Shown: positions 7,780 through 13,985 of the stretch, in pieces
Layout of the letters: each line of letters opens with the position of its first letter
Position numbering within the stretch: position 1 is the stretch's first letter
Assembly: GCA_015487645.1 (NCBI GenBank)
Contig: WFPH01000109.1
Coordinates: 1 to 20,510, forward strand
Origin: Thermosulfurimonas sp.
GTDB lineage: Bacteria > Desulfobacterota > Thermodesulfobacteria > Thermodesulfobacteriales > Thermodesulfobacteriaceae
Direction of reading: 5' to 3'
DNA: 20,510 bases
Notes under the pieces: model-generated
Database searches by the model: none
Told to the model about the DNA's origin: nothing
What the model saw: only the letters and a program-made list of their open reading frames with translations
Translations under genes and position numbers: made by a program

Positions 7780-7907
7780 AAATTTTGCCCAAGGTCCTCT
7801 GGTGGCTTGCGGGAATATTGTTGCTGGCCGGTGTGCTTTCAGGAGGGTTCCGGTTTGTCTTTTCCCGGGCGGCTAATCTCTGTCTTTCCTGTATGGGACT
7901 ACAGTGA
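7776..7907 (+). CDS. 43-aa membrane peptide with CXXC, CD1871A-like
   Basis: A very short gene, easily missed by length cut-offs. It encodes a 43-residue protein: basic start (MKILPK), one membrane helix (about 7-24), then a short segment ending NLCLSCMGLQ with Cys36 and Cys39 as a CXXC pair next to the C terminus. This layout fits what I recall of the small CD1871A family of CXXC-motif proteins (name recalled, not searched). It overlaps the glmM stop by 4 bases (ATGA), and its last codons overlap the GTG of the next gene by 4 bases (GTGA), so it is almost certainly translated, and coupled to the membrane ferredoxin that follows. The function is unknown; a redox or metal role beside the NapH-like protein is inference from the cysteines and the coupling. 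Confidence 0.8.
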   Translation: MKILPKVLWWLAGILLLAGVLSGGFRFVFSRAANLCLSCMGLQ

Positions 7908-8833
7908 AAAAAAGGAACTTCATTCAATTTCTGGTAGCCGTTTGGGCCAACTCCTACTTTGGGTTTCTTATTAGAGGGGGCATCTATACCGGAAAGCTCA
8001 AAAATTTATGTTTTCCGGGGCTAAATTGTTATTCTTGCCCTTTAGCTCTCATGGCCTGTCCCCTGGGCATTCTCCAGCATGTAATGGCTACCTTGCGGGC
8101 TTTGCCGGTGGTGGCGGTGAAAGGGGCCCTGTACCTTCTGGGGAGTCTCCTTTTTTACGGTCTTCTTCTGGGACGCTTTGTATGTGGCTGGATCTGCCCT
8201 TTTGGATTTTTGCAGGAGATGCTTTACCGGATACCTCTCCCCAAAATCGGACTTCCAAGGCGGGCGCGCCTCTTGAAATGGGGACTATTTCTCGGGTTGG
8301 TTTTGGCCCTGCCTTTTATTTTTAAAGGGGAAACCGGTTACGGAGAGGTCTGGTTTTGCCGCACTTTCTGTCCTGCGGGCACTTTGGAGGCCGGGCTTCC
8401 CAATCTAGTTTTGGAGCCCCAGCTTCGAAGTCTTATCGGGCTGCTTTTTTATTGGAAAGTCTTGCTTCTGGCTGGGATCCTTCTGGGATCGATCCTGTAC
8501 CTCCGTCTTTTTTGTAAACTTTTTTGTCCCCTAGGTTTGATCTATGGCTTCTTTAACCGTTTAGGTCTATTCCGTTTGCGCTGGCAGGAAAAAAACTGCA
8601 TTTTTTGCGGACTTTGCGAAAAGATGTGTCCTATGGAACTAGAAATACCTAAAGAATTAAATTCTTTGGAGTGTATTCGTTGTTTAAATTGTTTAAATGC
8701 CTGTCCTACCAAGTCTATCGAGCTTAAAGGCTCGTTTCGGCTTGAAACTCGACTTGACCGGTTGCCTTTTTCTGTTGCAGAAAGAAGACATGCGACCCGA
8801 CGGGAGAGCCTTCGACGAAATTCGTCCGGTTAA
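7904..8833 (+). CDS. NapH/YccM-like polytopic 4Fe-4S ferredoxin protein
   Basis: A 309-aa inner-membrane iron-sulfur protein of the NapH/YccM/CcoG-like group. About five hydrophobic segments are visible (around 10-24, 70-90, 125-141, 176-200 and possibly 205-218). Cysteines come in order: Cys36/42/45/52 near the N terminus, three C-x3-C-P motifs (CGWICP 94-99, CRTFCP 152-157, CKLFCP 204-209), then two [4Fe-4S] ferredoxin motifs (Cys232/235/238/242 and Cys257/260/263/267). Members usually pass electrons between quinol or soluble donors and a partner oxidoreductase, but no catalytic partner is adjacent. It starts at GTG 7904, coupled to the CXXC peptide. The last 14 codons run out of frame over the rph start (44-base overlap) and give an Arg/Ser-rich tail; stop and frame are clear, but the tail may be dispensable. 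Confidence 0.88.
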   Translation: MKKRNFIQFLVAVWANSYFGFLIRGGIYTGKLKNLCFPGLNCYSCPLALMACPLGILQHVMATLRALPVVAVKGALYLLGSLLFYGLLLGRFVCGWICPFGFLQEMLYRIPLPKIGLPRRARLLKWGLFLGLVLALPFIFKGETGYGEVWFCRTFCPAGTLEAGLPNLVLEPQLRSLIGLLFYWKVLLLAGILLGSILYLRLFCKLFCPLGLIYGFFNRLGLFRLRWQEKNCIFCGLCEKMCPMELEIPKELNSLECIRCLNCLNACPTKSIELKGSFRLETRLDRLPFSVAERRHATRRESLRRNSSG

Positions 8834-9497
8834 GATCCTTCCGGATTTTCTCAAATATGCTGAGGGGTCTTGTCTTTTTGAACTCGGAGATACGAAAGTG
8901 TTATGTGCGGTCTCAGTGGAAGAAAAGGTGCCATCTTTTTTGAAAGATACCGGGTGTGGATGGATTACGGCGGAGTATGCTCTTCTCCCCCGGGCCACCG
9001 AAACCCGTTCTCCGCGGGAGGTCTTCGGGCGCAAGGGGCGCTCTCAGGAGATCCAGCGTCTCATCGGAAGGAGTCTCCGGGCGGTGGTGGATCTTCAGGC
9101 GCTGGGGGAAAGAACCCTCTGGGTGGATTGCGACGTTCTTCAGGCCGACGGAGGCACCCGTACGGCTGCTATCACCGGGGCTTTTGTAGCTCTGAAACTG
9201 GCTGTAAAGCGGCTTTTGGAAAAGGGGCTCATCGCGCGTGATCCTGTGAGAAACTATCTGGCAGCCATTAGCTGTGGCGTGCTGAATGGCCAGGTTCTGG
9301 TGGATCTGTCTTTTGAGGAGGATGCGGTGGCGGAAGTGGACGCCAATTTTGTGATGGCCGACAATGGGGAGTGGATAGAAATCCAAGCTACCGGGGAGAA
9401 GGGACCTTTTCCATGGGAACGGCTTGAAGAGATGAAAAACCTGGCGGCTGACGCCATTCAAAAACTAATTTCTCTTCAAAGAGAGGTCTTATCATGA
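8790..9497 (+). CDS. rph: Ribonuclease PH
   Basis: Phosphate-dependent 3'-to-5' exoribonuclease that trims tRNA 3' ends; acts as a hexameric ring. The 235-aa protein starts MRPDGRAFDEIRPVKI, which is the canonical family N terminus, and has CGWITAEYALLPRAT, GRSQEIQRLIGRSLRAVVDL, the phosphate-binding GGTRTAAITGA (121-131) and VDANFVMAD. The frame is open back to an ATG at 8697, but the family N terminus and the purine-rich GAAAGAAG just before 8790 decide for ATG 8790. It therefore overlaps the preceding ferredoxin gene by 44 bases. The stop overlaps the rdgB ATG by 4 bases; rph-rdgB is a widespread pair. Confidence 0.96.
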   Translation: MRPDGRAFDEIRPVKILPDFLKYAEGSCLFELGDTKVLCAVSVEEKVPSFLKDTGCGWITAEYALLPRATETRSPREVFGRKGRSQEIQRLIGRSLRAVVDLQALGERTLWVDCDVLQADGGTRTAAITGAFVALKLAVKRLLEKGLIARDPVRNYLAAISCGVLNGQVLVDLSFEEDAVAEVDANFVMADNGEWIEIQATGEKGPFPWERLEEMKNLAADAIQKLISLQREVLS

Positions 9498-10108
9498 GAA
9501 GGAAAACTTTGGTTCTGGCTACGGGAAACGAGGGCAAGATTCGAGAACTGACCGCACTTTTGAAGGACCTGCCTCTCAAGATTCTCACTATCAAAGATTT
9601 TCCAGAGATAGAGCCCCCGGAGGAAGTAGGAGAGACCTTTTTTGACAACGCCTTTCTCAAGGCCAGACACTGGGCTTTGGCCACGGGGCATCTGGCCCTG
9701 GCCGATGATTCCGGCATAGAAGTGGACGCTCTTGGAGGGGCTCCGGGGGTTCATTCCGCCCGCTATGCCGGGCCGGGGGCTAGCGACGAGGACAATATCC
9801 GCAAGCTTCTTGAAGAGATGAAAAATGTTCCTTGGGAAAATCGCACAGCTCGTTTCCGGTGCGTGATAATCGTTTACCATCCTTCGGGCCGCTGGCTTAA
9901 GGCTGAAGGGGTCTGGGAAGGGCTGATCGCCAATTCTCCGCGAGGAAAGGAAGGTTTCGGTTACGACCCTATCTTCTTGCCCATGGAATTCGATTTTAAA
10001 AAGACGGCCGCGGAACTTTCTCCCGAGGTCAAGAATCGTTTTAGCCATCGGGGCCGTGCCCTGGCCGCTCTTCGCGAAATGCTTCCCGAATTTCTGAAAG
10101 GCCTTTAA
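9494..10108 (+). CDS. rdgB: dITP/XTP pyrophosphatase, RdgB/HAM1 family
   Basis: Hydrolyses non-canonical purine triphosphates (dITP, XTP, ITP) to monophosphates, keeping deaminated bases out of DNA and RNA. The 204-aa protein shows the family motifs in order: LVLATGNEGKIREL (7-20), FFDNAFLKA (49-57), the catalytic ADDSGIEVDALGGAPGVHSARYAG (70-93; Asp71, Asp72 and Ser73), GFGYDPIFLP and FSHRGRALAAL near the C terminus. Length is typical. The ATG overlaps the rph stop (ATGA). It ends 14 bases before tRNA-Pro. Confidence 0.96.
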   Translation: MRRKTLVLATGNEGKIRELTALLKDLPLKILTIKDFPEIEPPEEVGETFFDNAFLKARHWALATGHLALADDSGIEVDALGGAPGVHSARYAGPGASDEDNIRKLLEEMKNVPWENRTARFRCVIIVYHPSGRWLKAEGVWEGLIANSPRGKEGFGYDPIFLPMEFDFKKTAAELSPEVKNRFSHRGRALAALREMLPEFLKGL

Positions 10109-10111
10109 AAT
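10083..10111 (+). promoter_or_regulatory. Weak candidate promoter for tRNA-Pro
   Basis: TAAAAT at 10106-10111, overlapping the rdgB stop, is a good -10 element 11 bases before the mature tRNA 5' end. At 17 bases spacing the -35 would be TTCCCG (10083-10088), a poor match. The tRNA may equally be processed from the rph-rdgB transcript. Confidence 0.3.
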
Positions 10112-10122
10112 ATTTCAGGGAA

Positions 10123-10199
10123 CGGGGCGTAGCGCAGCCTGGCAGCGCACCTGCCTTGGGAGCAGGGGGTCGGCGGTTCAAATCCGCCCGCCCCGACCA
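10123..10199 (+). tRNA. tRNA-Pro (anticodon UGG)
   Basis: A complete 77-nt cloverleaf. The acceptor stem CGGGGCG (10123-10129) pairs with CGCCCCG (10189-10195), followed by discriminator A and an encoded CCA (10197-10199). The anticodon arm is CCTGC-CTTGGGA-GCAGG, giving anticodon TGG, and the T arm is GGCGG-TTCAAAT-CCGCC. The anticodon and the GTAGCGCAGCCTGG D-arm sequence are typical of bacterial tRNA-Pro(UGG), which reads CCA and, by wobble, other CCN codons. It stands alone between rdgB and the stator genes. No terminator hairpin is visible immediately downstream. Confidence 0.97.
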
Positions 10200-10222
10200 T
10201 CAAATTTCCGGCTTTTCTATGA

Positions 10223-10250
10223 TAAACTTCTCCCTGAGAGCAACCGATAA
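10223..10250 (+). promoter_or_regulatory. Candidate sigma-28 (FliA) flagellar promoter for motAB
   Basis: TAAACTTC at 10223-10230 and ACCGATAA at 10243-10250 resemble the flagellar sigma-28 consensus TAAAGTTT-N11-GCCGATAA. The -10 element matches 7 of 8 positions, the core TAAA is intact, and the spacer is 12 rather than 11. The site lies 31 bases before the motA start in an otherwise empty 81-base gap. Sigma-28 control of stator genes is usual in flagellated bacteria, so context supports the call. Confidence 0.6.
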
Positions 10251-10269
10251 ATAGAGTAGTAGCCGGGTT

Positions 10270-10276
10270 AAGGAGG
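10270..10276 (+). promoter_or_regulatory. Strong ribosome binding site of motA
   Basis: AAGGAGG, a near-perfect anti-16S match, lies 4 bases before the ATG at 10281. It fixes the motA start and suggests efficient translation. Confidence 0.8.
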
Positions 10277-10280
10277 TCTT

Positions 10281-11045
10281 ATGGATCTAGGCACAGTTGT
10301 CGGCCTGGTCTTGGGGATAGTGCTCCTGATGGGTTCCATTCTAGTAGGTGGGCAGCTGGGGATCTTTATCAATATTCCCTCGGTCTTAATTGTGGTAGGG
10401 GGAACCATCGCGGCTACTTTTATACGCTTTTCCCTCAATGAGGTCCTGGGTTCGGTGAACGTGGCCATGAAGGCTTTCTTTTACAAGCTCAAGCCTCCGG
10501 AGGAGACCATCAAGGAGATCGTCACTCTGGCCAACATTGCCCGGCGAGAAGGGCTTCTCAAGCTTGAAAAACAGCCCATTGAGGATCCTTTTCTTAAAAA
10601 AGCTATCATGTTCTGCGTGGACGGTCACGAGGCCGATTTTATAGAAGAGGTTCTCTCCAAAGAGGTCCAGCTCACCACTCAACGGCACGAGGTGGGTATC
10701 AATATGTTCAAGGCTATGGGGGATGCCGCTCCGGCCTTTGGAATGATCGGAACCCTCATTGGTCTGGTGCAGATGCTCAGCTCCATGGAGGATCCTAAGT
10801 CCATCGGTCCAGCTATGGCCGTGGCCCTTCTTACCACCCTTTACGGCGCCGTGATGGCCAACCTGGTTTTCCTCCCCATCGCTGACAAGCTCTCTCACCG
10901 CTCCGAAGAAGAACAGCTTACCAAGAAACTCATTATTGAGGGGGTTTTGGGTATTCAGAAGGGCTTGAACCCTAGGGTTCTGGAGGAGGTTCTCCAGACC
11001 TTCCTTCCGCCCAAGAAACGGAAGGCCCCCGGATCCGAGGAGTAA
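10281..11045 (+). CDS. motA: Flagellar stator protein MotA, PomA (Na+) type
   Basis: Inner-membrane stator subunit that couples ion flow to flagellar rotation. The 254-aa protein has four helices (about 4-24, 31-52, 148-166 and 176-204) and a cytoplasmic domain between helices 2 and 3 that contacts the rotor. Helix 3 carries GDAAPAFGMIGTLIGLVQML with Pro151, and helix 4 carries GPAMAVALLTTLYGAVMANL. Thr158 and Thr185/186 align, even in number, with threonines of Vibrio PomA that are implicated in sodium conduction, and the length is also PomA-like. This supports a sodium-driven motor, as does the PomB-like partner. The gene has a strong ribosome site and a sigma-28-like promoter. Two bases separate it from motB. 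Confidence 0.94.
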   Translation: MDLGTVVGLVLGIVLLMGSILVGGQLGIFINIPSVLIVVGGTIAATFIRFSLNEVLGSVNVAMKAFFYKLKPPEETIKEIVTLANIARREGLLKLEKQPIEDPFLKKAIMFCVDGHEADFIEEVLSKEVQLTTQRHEVGINMFKAMGDAAPAFGMIGTLIGLVQMLSSMEDPKSIGPAMAVALLTTLYGAVMANLVFLPIADKLSHRSEEEQLTKKLIIEGVLGIQKGLNPRVLEEVLQTFLPPKKRKAPGSEE

Positions 11046-11047
11046 GA

Positions 11048-11815
11048 ATGGCGGCGGAAGAAGAAAAGTGTAAATGTGAAGCCGGAGCTCCGAAATGGAT
11101 GACCACCTTTTCGGACCTGATGAGTCTTCTCATGTGTTTTTTTGTGCTTTTGCTTTCTTTTTCGGAAATGGATGTGGCCAAGTTCAAGGAAGTGGCCGGG
11201 TCATTGCGGGAGGCCTTTGGGGTGCAGAGGGAGGAGGTGGTCTTTCAGATCCCCAAGGGATTGGACATTGTTTCCCGGGAGTTCGAGGCTCGTTTTACCG
11301 TGGAGGAATTACTCGAGAGGCTAAAGTCTGCGGTCAAGCTGGAACTGATCAAAGGGCAGATCCAGATCGAAAGCCTTGAAGACCGGGTAGTACTTCGGCT
11401 CAACAATCGCCTGGTTTTTCCTCCGGGAAGTGCCGAGCTCACCCCGGAGGCCAAACATATCCTGGATAGCCTGGGCGAGGTCTTCAAGCTTTTCGATGGA
11501 GAGATAGTGGTCGCCGGACACACCGACGATACTCCCCCCCGTGGAAAACGTTATCGTTCAAACTGGGAGCTCTCTGCAGCCCGGGCCACTGCGGTGGTGG
11601 AATACCTTCTCAAGAAAGGTTATGTGCTACCGGAGCAGGTTTCGGCGGTGGGCTACGGGCCTTCGCGGCCTCTCTATCCCAACGATACCCCCGAACATCG
11701 CGCCGCTAACCGGCGGGTTGAAATCATTCTTTTACAAAAGAAGACTCCGCTTTTAAAATATCGGGAGACCTTTTCCGGGCAGACCGAACAGGAAATCATC
11801 CCTAGGGGGCCATAG
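11048..11815 (+). CDS. motB: Flagellar stator protein MotB, PomB (Na+) type
   Basis: Anchors the stator to peptidoglycan and supplies the ion-binding aspartate. In the 255-aa protein a short cytoplasmic N terminus with a CKC pair (Cys8, Cys10) precedes one helix starting KWMTTFSDLMSLLMCFFVLL, in which Asp23 is the predicted ion-carrying residue. The following SEMDVAKFKEVAGSLREAFG and IPKG are strikingly like Vibrio PomB. An OmpA-like peptidoglycan-binding domain covers about 118-230, with VAGHTDDTP (155-163), NWELSAARA (172-180) and NRRVEI (221-226). Length is close to the MotB norm and shorter than Vibrio PomB. Its stop directly abuts the ATG of the PilZ gene. Confidence 0.94.
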   Translation: MAAEEEKCKCEAGAPKWMTTFSDLMSLLMCFFVLLLSFSEMDVAKFKEVAGSLREAFGVQREEVVFQIPKGLDIVSREFEARFTVEELLERLKSAVKLELIKGQIQIESLEDRVVLRLNNRLVFPPGSAELTPEAKHILDSLGEVFKLFDGEIVVAGHTDDTPPRGKRYRSNWELSAARATAVVEYLLKKGYVLPEQVSAVGYGPSRPLYPNDTPEHRAANRRVEIILLQKKTPLLKYRETFSGQTEQEIIPRGP

Positions 11816-12382
11816 ATGAAAAGAGAGGAACAGGTTGAGGGCCGCCAGCACGTCCGGATCGATGATCACATCCTTATCCGCTACCGCAGGATAACTCCGG
11901 AGGAGTTCCGGGAGAAAGTAGCCCGCTATCAGTCCGGGGAAGAGGATCCCTGGATCGATCCTTTGCGAAGTCCGGGAGAGTCCCGCAAGTTGACCTATCA
12001 TCTGCAAAAGCTTAGAGAAAAGAACCGGGATCTGGCCGAGATTTTAGAGATTTTGGCTCTCAAGCTCGATCGTCTTCTGGTGGAGGCCAAGTCCGAAATT
12101 CTCAAGCATTTTAAAGAAATCAAAGTTAACATAAGCGGAGCCGGTCTCAGGTTTGAAATCGATCCTTTGCCTCAGATCGGAGAGATTTTTGAGCTCGACC
12201 TGGGGCTTCTGCCCGAGTATCAGTTTATAAGGGCTTACGGGGAGGTGGTTCGGGTGGAAGGACGGGAAGCGGCCTTTAAGTTTATATGGATTACCGAGGA
12301 TGATGTGGATCGCCTGGTTCAGCACATCTTTCGTAAGCAGCTCCTCCGGATCCAGGCCTCAAGACGAACCGTAAAGAGCTAA
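11816..12382 (+). CDS. PilZ-domain protein, probable c-di-GMP receptor
   Basis: The 188-aa soluble protein has the two PilZ hallmarks: RQHVR (RxxxR, residues 10-14) and NISGAG (NxSxxG, 105-110), followed by beta-strand-like segments with GEIFELDLGL and AYGEVVRVEGREAAFKFI. Between the hallmarks sit about 90 residues that look largely helical (KLREKNRDLAEILEILALKL). Standard PilZ domains have only about 20-30 residues there, so this resembles the atypical, oligomerising tPilZ type with long helices. The ATG directly follows the motB stop, so it is co-translated with the stator. By analogy with YcgR it may slow or block the motor when c-di-GMP is high; that is inference. Its 3' end overlaps the convergent radical SAM gene by 24 bases. 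Confidence 0.82.
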   Translation: MKREEQVEGRQHVRIDDHILIRYRRITPEEFREKVARYQSGEEDPWIDPLRSPGESRKLTYHLQKLREKNRDLAEILEILALKLDRLLVEAKSEILKHFKEIKVNISGAGLRFEIDPLPQIGEIFELDLGLLPEYQFIRAYGEVVRVEGREAAFKFIWITEDDVDRLVQHIFRKQLLRIQASRRTVKS

Positions 12383-13942
12383 ACAGGCCCCACAGATCCG
12401 ACAGGTCTTCCGGGAAGGACAGGGAGGAGATTCCAGACCTGCATAAGCCCTTTGCCGTTCTTCTTGGAGAAAAGCCCTTTCCACTCTGGGATTGACCACT
12501 TCCTCCCAGGCTAAAGCTCTATCTGGAGGGGGACCCTGGAAGGCTTGGCTCGGGGGATAAGGTAGAGACTTCAGGGCTTGGGAAAGGGATTTGCCTGAGG
12601 CCAGATCCCGAATAAACCCCTGAAGTTCCTCCCCGCCGCGGGCCAGGAGAGCCTGAATCTGGGCCGCTCGCAAAGATTCTACGGAGACCCTGATCCCCAG
12701 CGAACGGAGGGCCTTCTGGAGTTTTCTGGCCTTGTTCTTGAGTATCCTGGGATCCTCGAAAGGCGCCCACTGAAAAGGGGTCCAGGGTTTGGGTACGAAG
12801 GGAGCTAGAGAGACCGTTATTTCTTTCTTACTCAGGTCCTTTATTTGTGAGGCGAGTTCCGGGATGGCCTGTAAATCTTCTTCTGTTTCCATAGGTAGCC
12901 CGAACATGAAGTAGAGTTTGAGCCTTTTGGCAGGCCAACTTCTTAACATGCGAGCGGTTTCAAGGATGAGCTCTCTGGGGAGCCTTTTGTTTAGGATTCG
13001 GCGGAGCCGGTCGCTTCCGGCCTCCGGGGCCAGGGTGAGAGTTTTTACATGTAGGAAGACCGGTTTCAGGTCCGGCCGCAGGGCGTCGAGACGTATGGAA
13101 GAAAAGGAAAGGCGGTGTCCCCGGTCAAGAAGAGCCAGGGCAAACTCGATGACCTCTTCGGCCTTCAAAAATTCAAGTCCTATAAGGCCGACTTTGATCC
13201 TAGGGGTCAGCTCTTCCAGGGCGGCCAGGAGGGCCTCTCGAGGAGGGCGTCTGGGAGGTCGATAAATATAACCTGCGGCGCAGAAGCGGCAGCTCTGCCC
13301 GCACCCGCGGGTAACTTCTATGAGCTGACACTCTCCAAATTCGGCTTCCGGGGAACGCAGGTGCGAGACCAGGGGGCGGCCCAGAGTGTCGGCCTTGGCG
13401 ATTTCAGCGGGGAAGGGGCCTTCTTCGGGGGTAAGAAATCCAGGTATCTGGGCCAGCCTCTTCATAAGGTCCGCTTTTTCCGGACTTCCAGCTAGCACGG
13501 CCGAAAGCAGGGGTTCTCCCACGGCTTCGAGTTCTCCCAGTATGAAACCGTCGATGAAGGGGAAAAGGGGCCTGGGGTTCAGCCACAGAGCCACTCCGCC
13601 CGCCAGGACCGGTATCTTTCTTTTCCGTGGCTCGAGATCCAGGCCTCCGGCCATAAGTATCTGGATGATCCGAGGGTAATCCCCCTCAAAGGGCACAGAG
13701 AAGAGCACCAGCTTAAAATCCGTAAGGGGCCGATCGGATTCTATCGAACGCAGGGAGGAGAGATCCTCGGACCAGAAGAATCTCTCACAGACGATTTCAT
13801 CCTCCAGGTTGAGAAACTCATAGAGAGAGAGGAAGCCCAGGTTGGCCATGCCTACCCGGTAGGTGTTCGGAAAAACCAGGGCGATGGGGAAACGTCCCCG
13901 CCATCTCTTGCGAATGGTGCCGGTTTCCAAAATCCTTTTCAT
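12359..13942 (-). CDS. B12-domain radical SAM protein, uncharacterised family
   Basis: The only minus-strand gene. The 527-aa product begins with a cobalamin-binding-like Rossmann region (about 15-170: ALVFPNTYRVGMANLGF, PVLAGG, FILGELE) and then a radical SAM core with C-x3-C-x2-C at Cys214/218/221 (GCGQSCRFCAAG). Later motifs include LTLAPEAGSDRLRRILNK and LYFMFGLPMETEEDL. A further cluster, C-x5-C-x2-C-x2-C (508/514/517/520), lies at the extreme C terminus and could hold an extra Fe-S centre. Layout fits the uncharacterised radical SAM family that is often fused to or paired with a DUF2344 protein; no such partner is seen here. The B12 domain lacks an obvious DxHxxG, so cobalamin binding is unproven. 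I choose ATG 13942 over ATG 13987, because the latter would overlap the divergent kdsA start codon; neither has a good ribosome site. Confidence 0.85.
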   Translation of the reverse strand: MKRILETGTIRKRWRGRFPIALVFPNTYRVGMANLGFLSLYEFLNLEDEIVCERFFWSEDLSSLRSIESDRPLTDFKLVLFSVPFEGDYPRIIQILMAGGLDLEPRKRKIPVLAGGVALWLNPRPLFPFIDGFILGELEAVGEPLLSAVLAGSPEKADLMKRLAQIPGFLTPEEGPFPAEIAKADTLGRPLVSHLRSPEAEFGECQLIEVTRGCGQSCRFCAAGYIYRPPRRPPREALLAALEELTPRIKVGLIGLEFLKAEEVIEFALALLDRGHRLSFSSIRLDALRPDLKPVFLHVKTLTLAPEAGSDRLRRILNKRLPRELILETARMLRSWPAKRLKLYFMFGLPMETEEDLQAIPELASQIKDLSKKEITVSLAPFVPKPWTPFQWAPFEDPRILKNKARKLQKALRSLGIRVSVESLRAAQIQALLARGGEELQGFIRDLASGKSLSQALKSLPYPPSQAFQGPPPDRALAWEEVVNPRVERAFLQEERQRAYAGLESPPCPSRKTCRICGACLALYGSS

Positions 13943-13945
13943 CTC

Positions 13946-13974
13946 TTGTGAGCCTAGCTCAAACCGTCTAAAAT
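13946..13974 (+). promoter_or_regulatory. Candidate kdsA promoter, possibly leaderless
   Basis: TTGTGA (13946-13951) and TAAAAT (13969-13974) are spaced by exactly 17 bases in the short AT-rich gap between the divergent radical SAM gene and kdsA. Transcription would start near 13980-13982, only about 5 bases before the kdsA ATG. That agrees with the lack of any Shine-Dalgarno sequence there. Confidence 0.5.
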
Positions 13975-13985
13975 TTAAACTAATC

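Noticed and set aside
8697..8789. Longer N terminus for rph
   Set aside because: The canonical family start MRPDGRA begins at 8790; the extension runs inside the ferredoxin gene.
10200..10222. Rho-independent terminator after tRNA-Pro
   Set aside because: There is a short T-rich stretch but no GC-rich hairpin before it.
10386..10898. 170-codon minus-strand frame within motA
   Set aside because: Shadow frame of a well-conserved gene, His- and Gly-rich low-complexity composition, no recognisable motif.
13115..13495. Plus-strand frames opposite the radical SAM gene
   Set aside because: Arg/Ser/Gly-rich translations typical of antisense frames in GC-rich genes; no ribosome site or motif.
13863..13985. 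Longer N terminus for kdsA
   Set aside because: It is antisense to the radical SAM gene and is not part of the KdsA family sequence.
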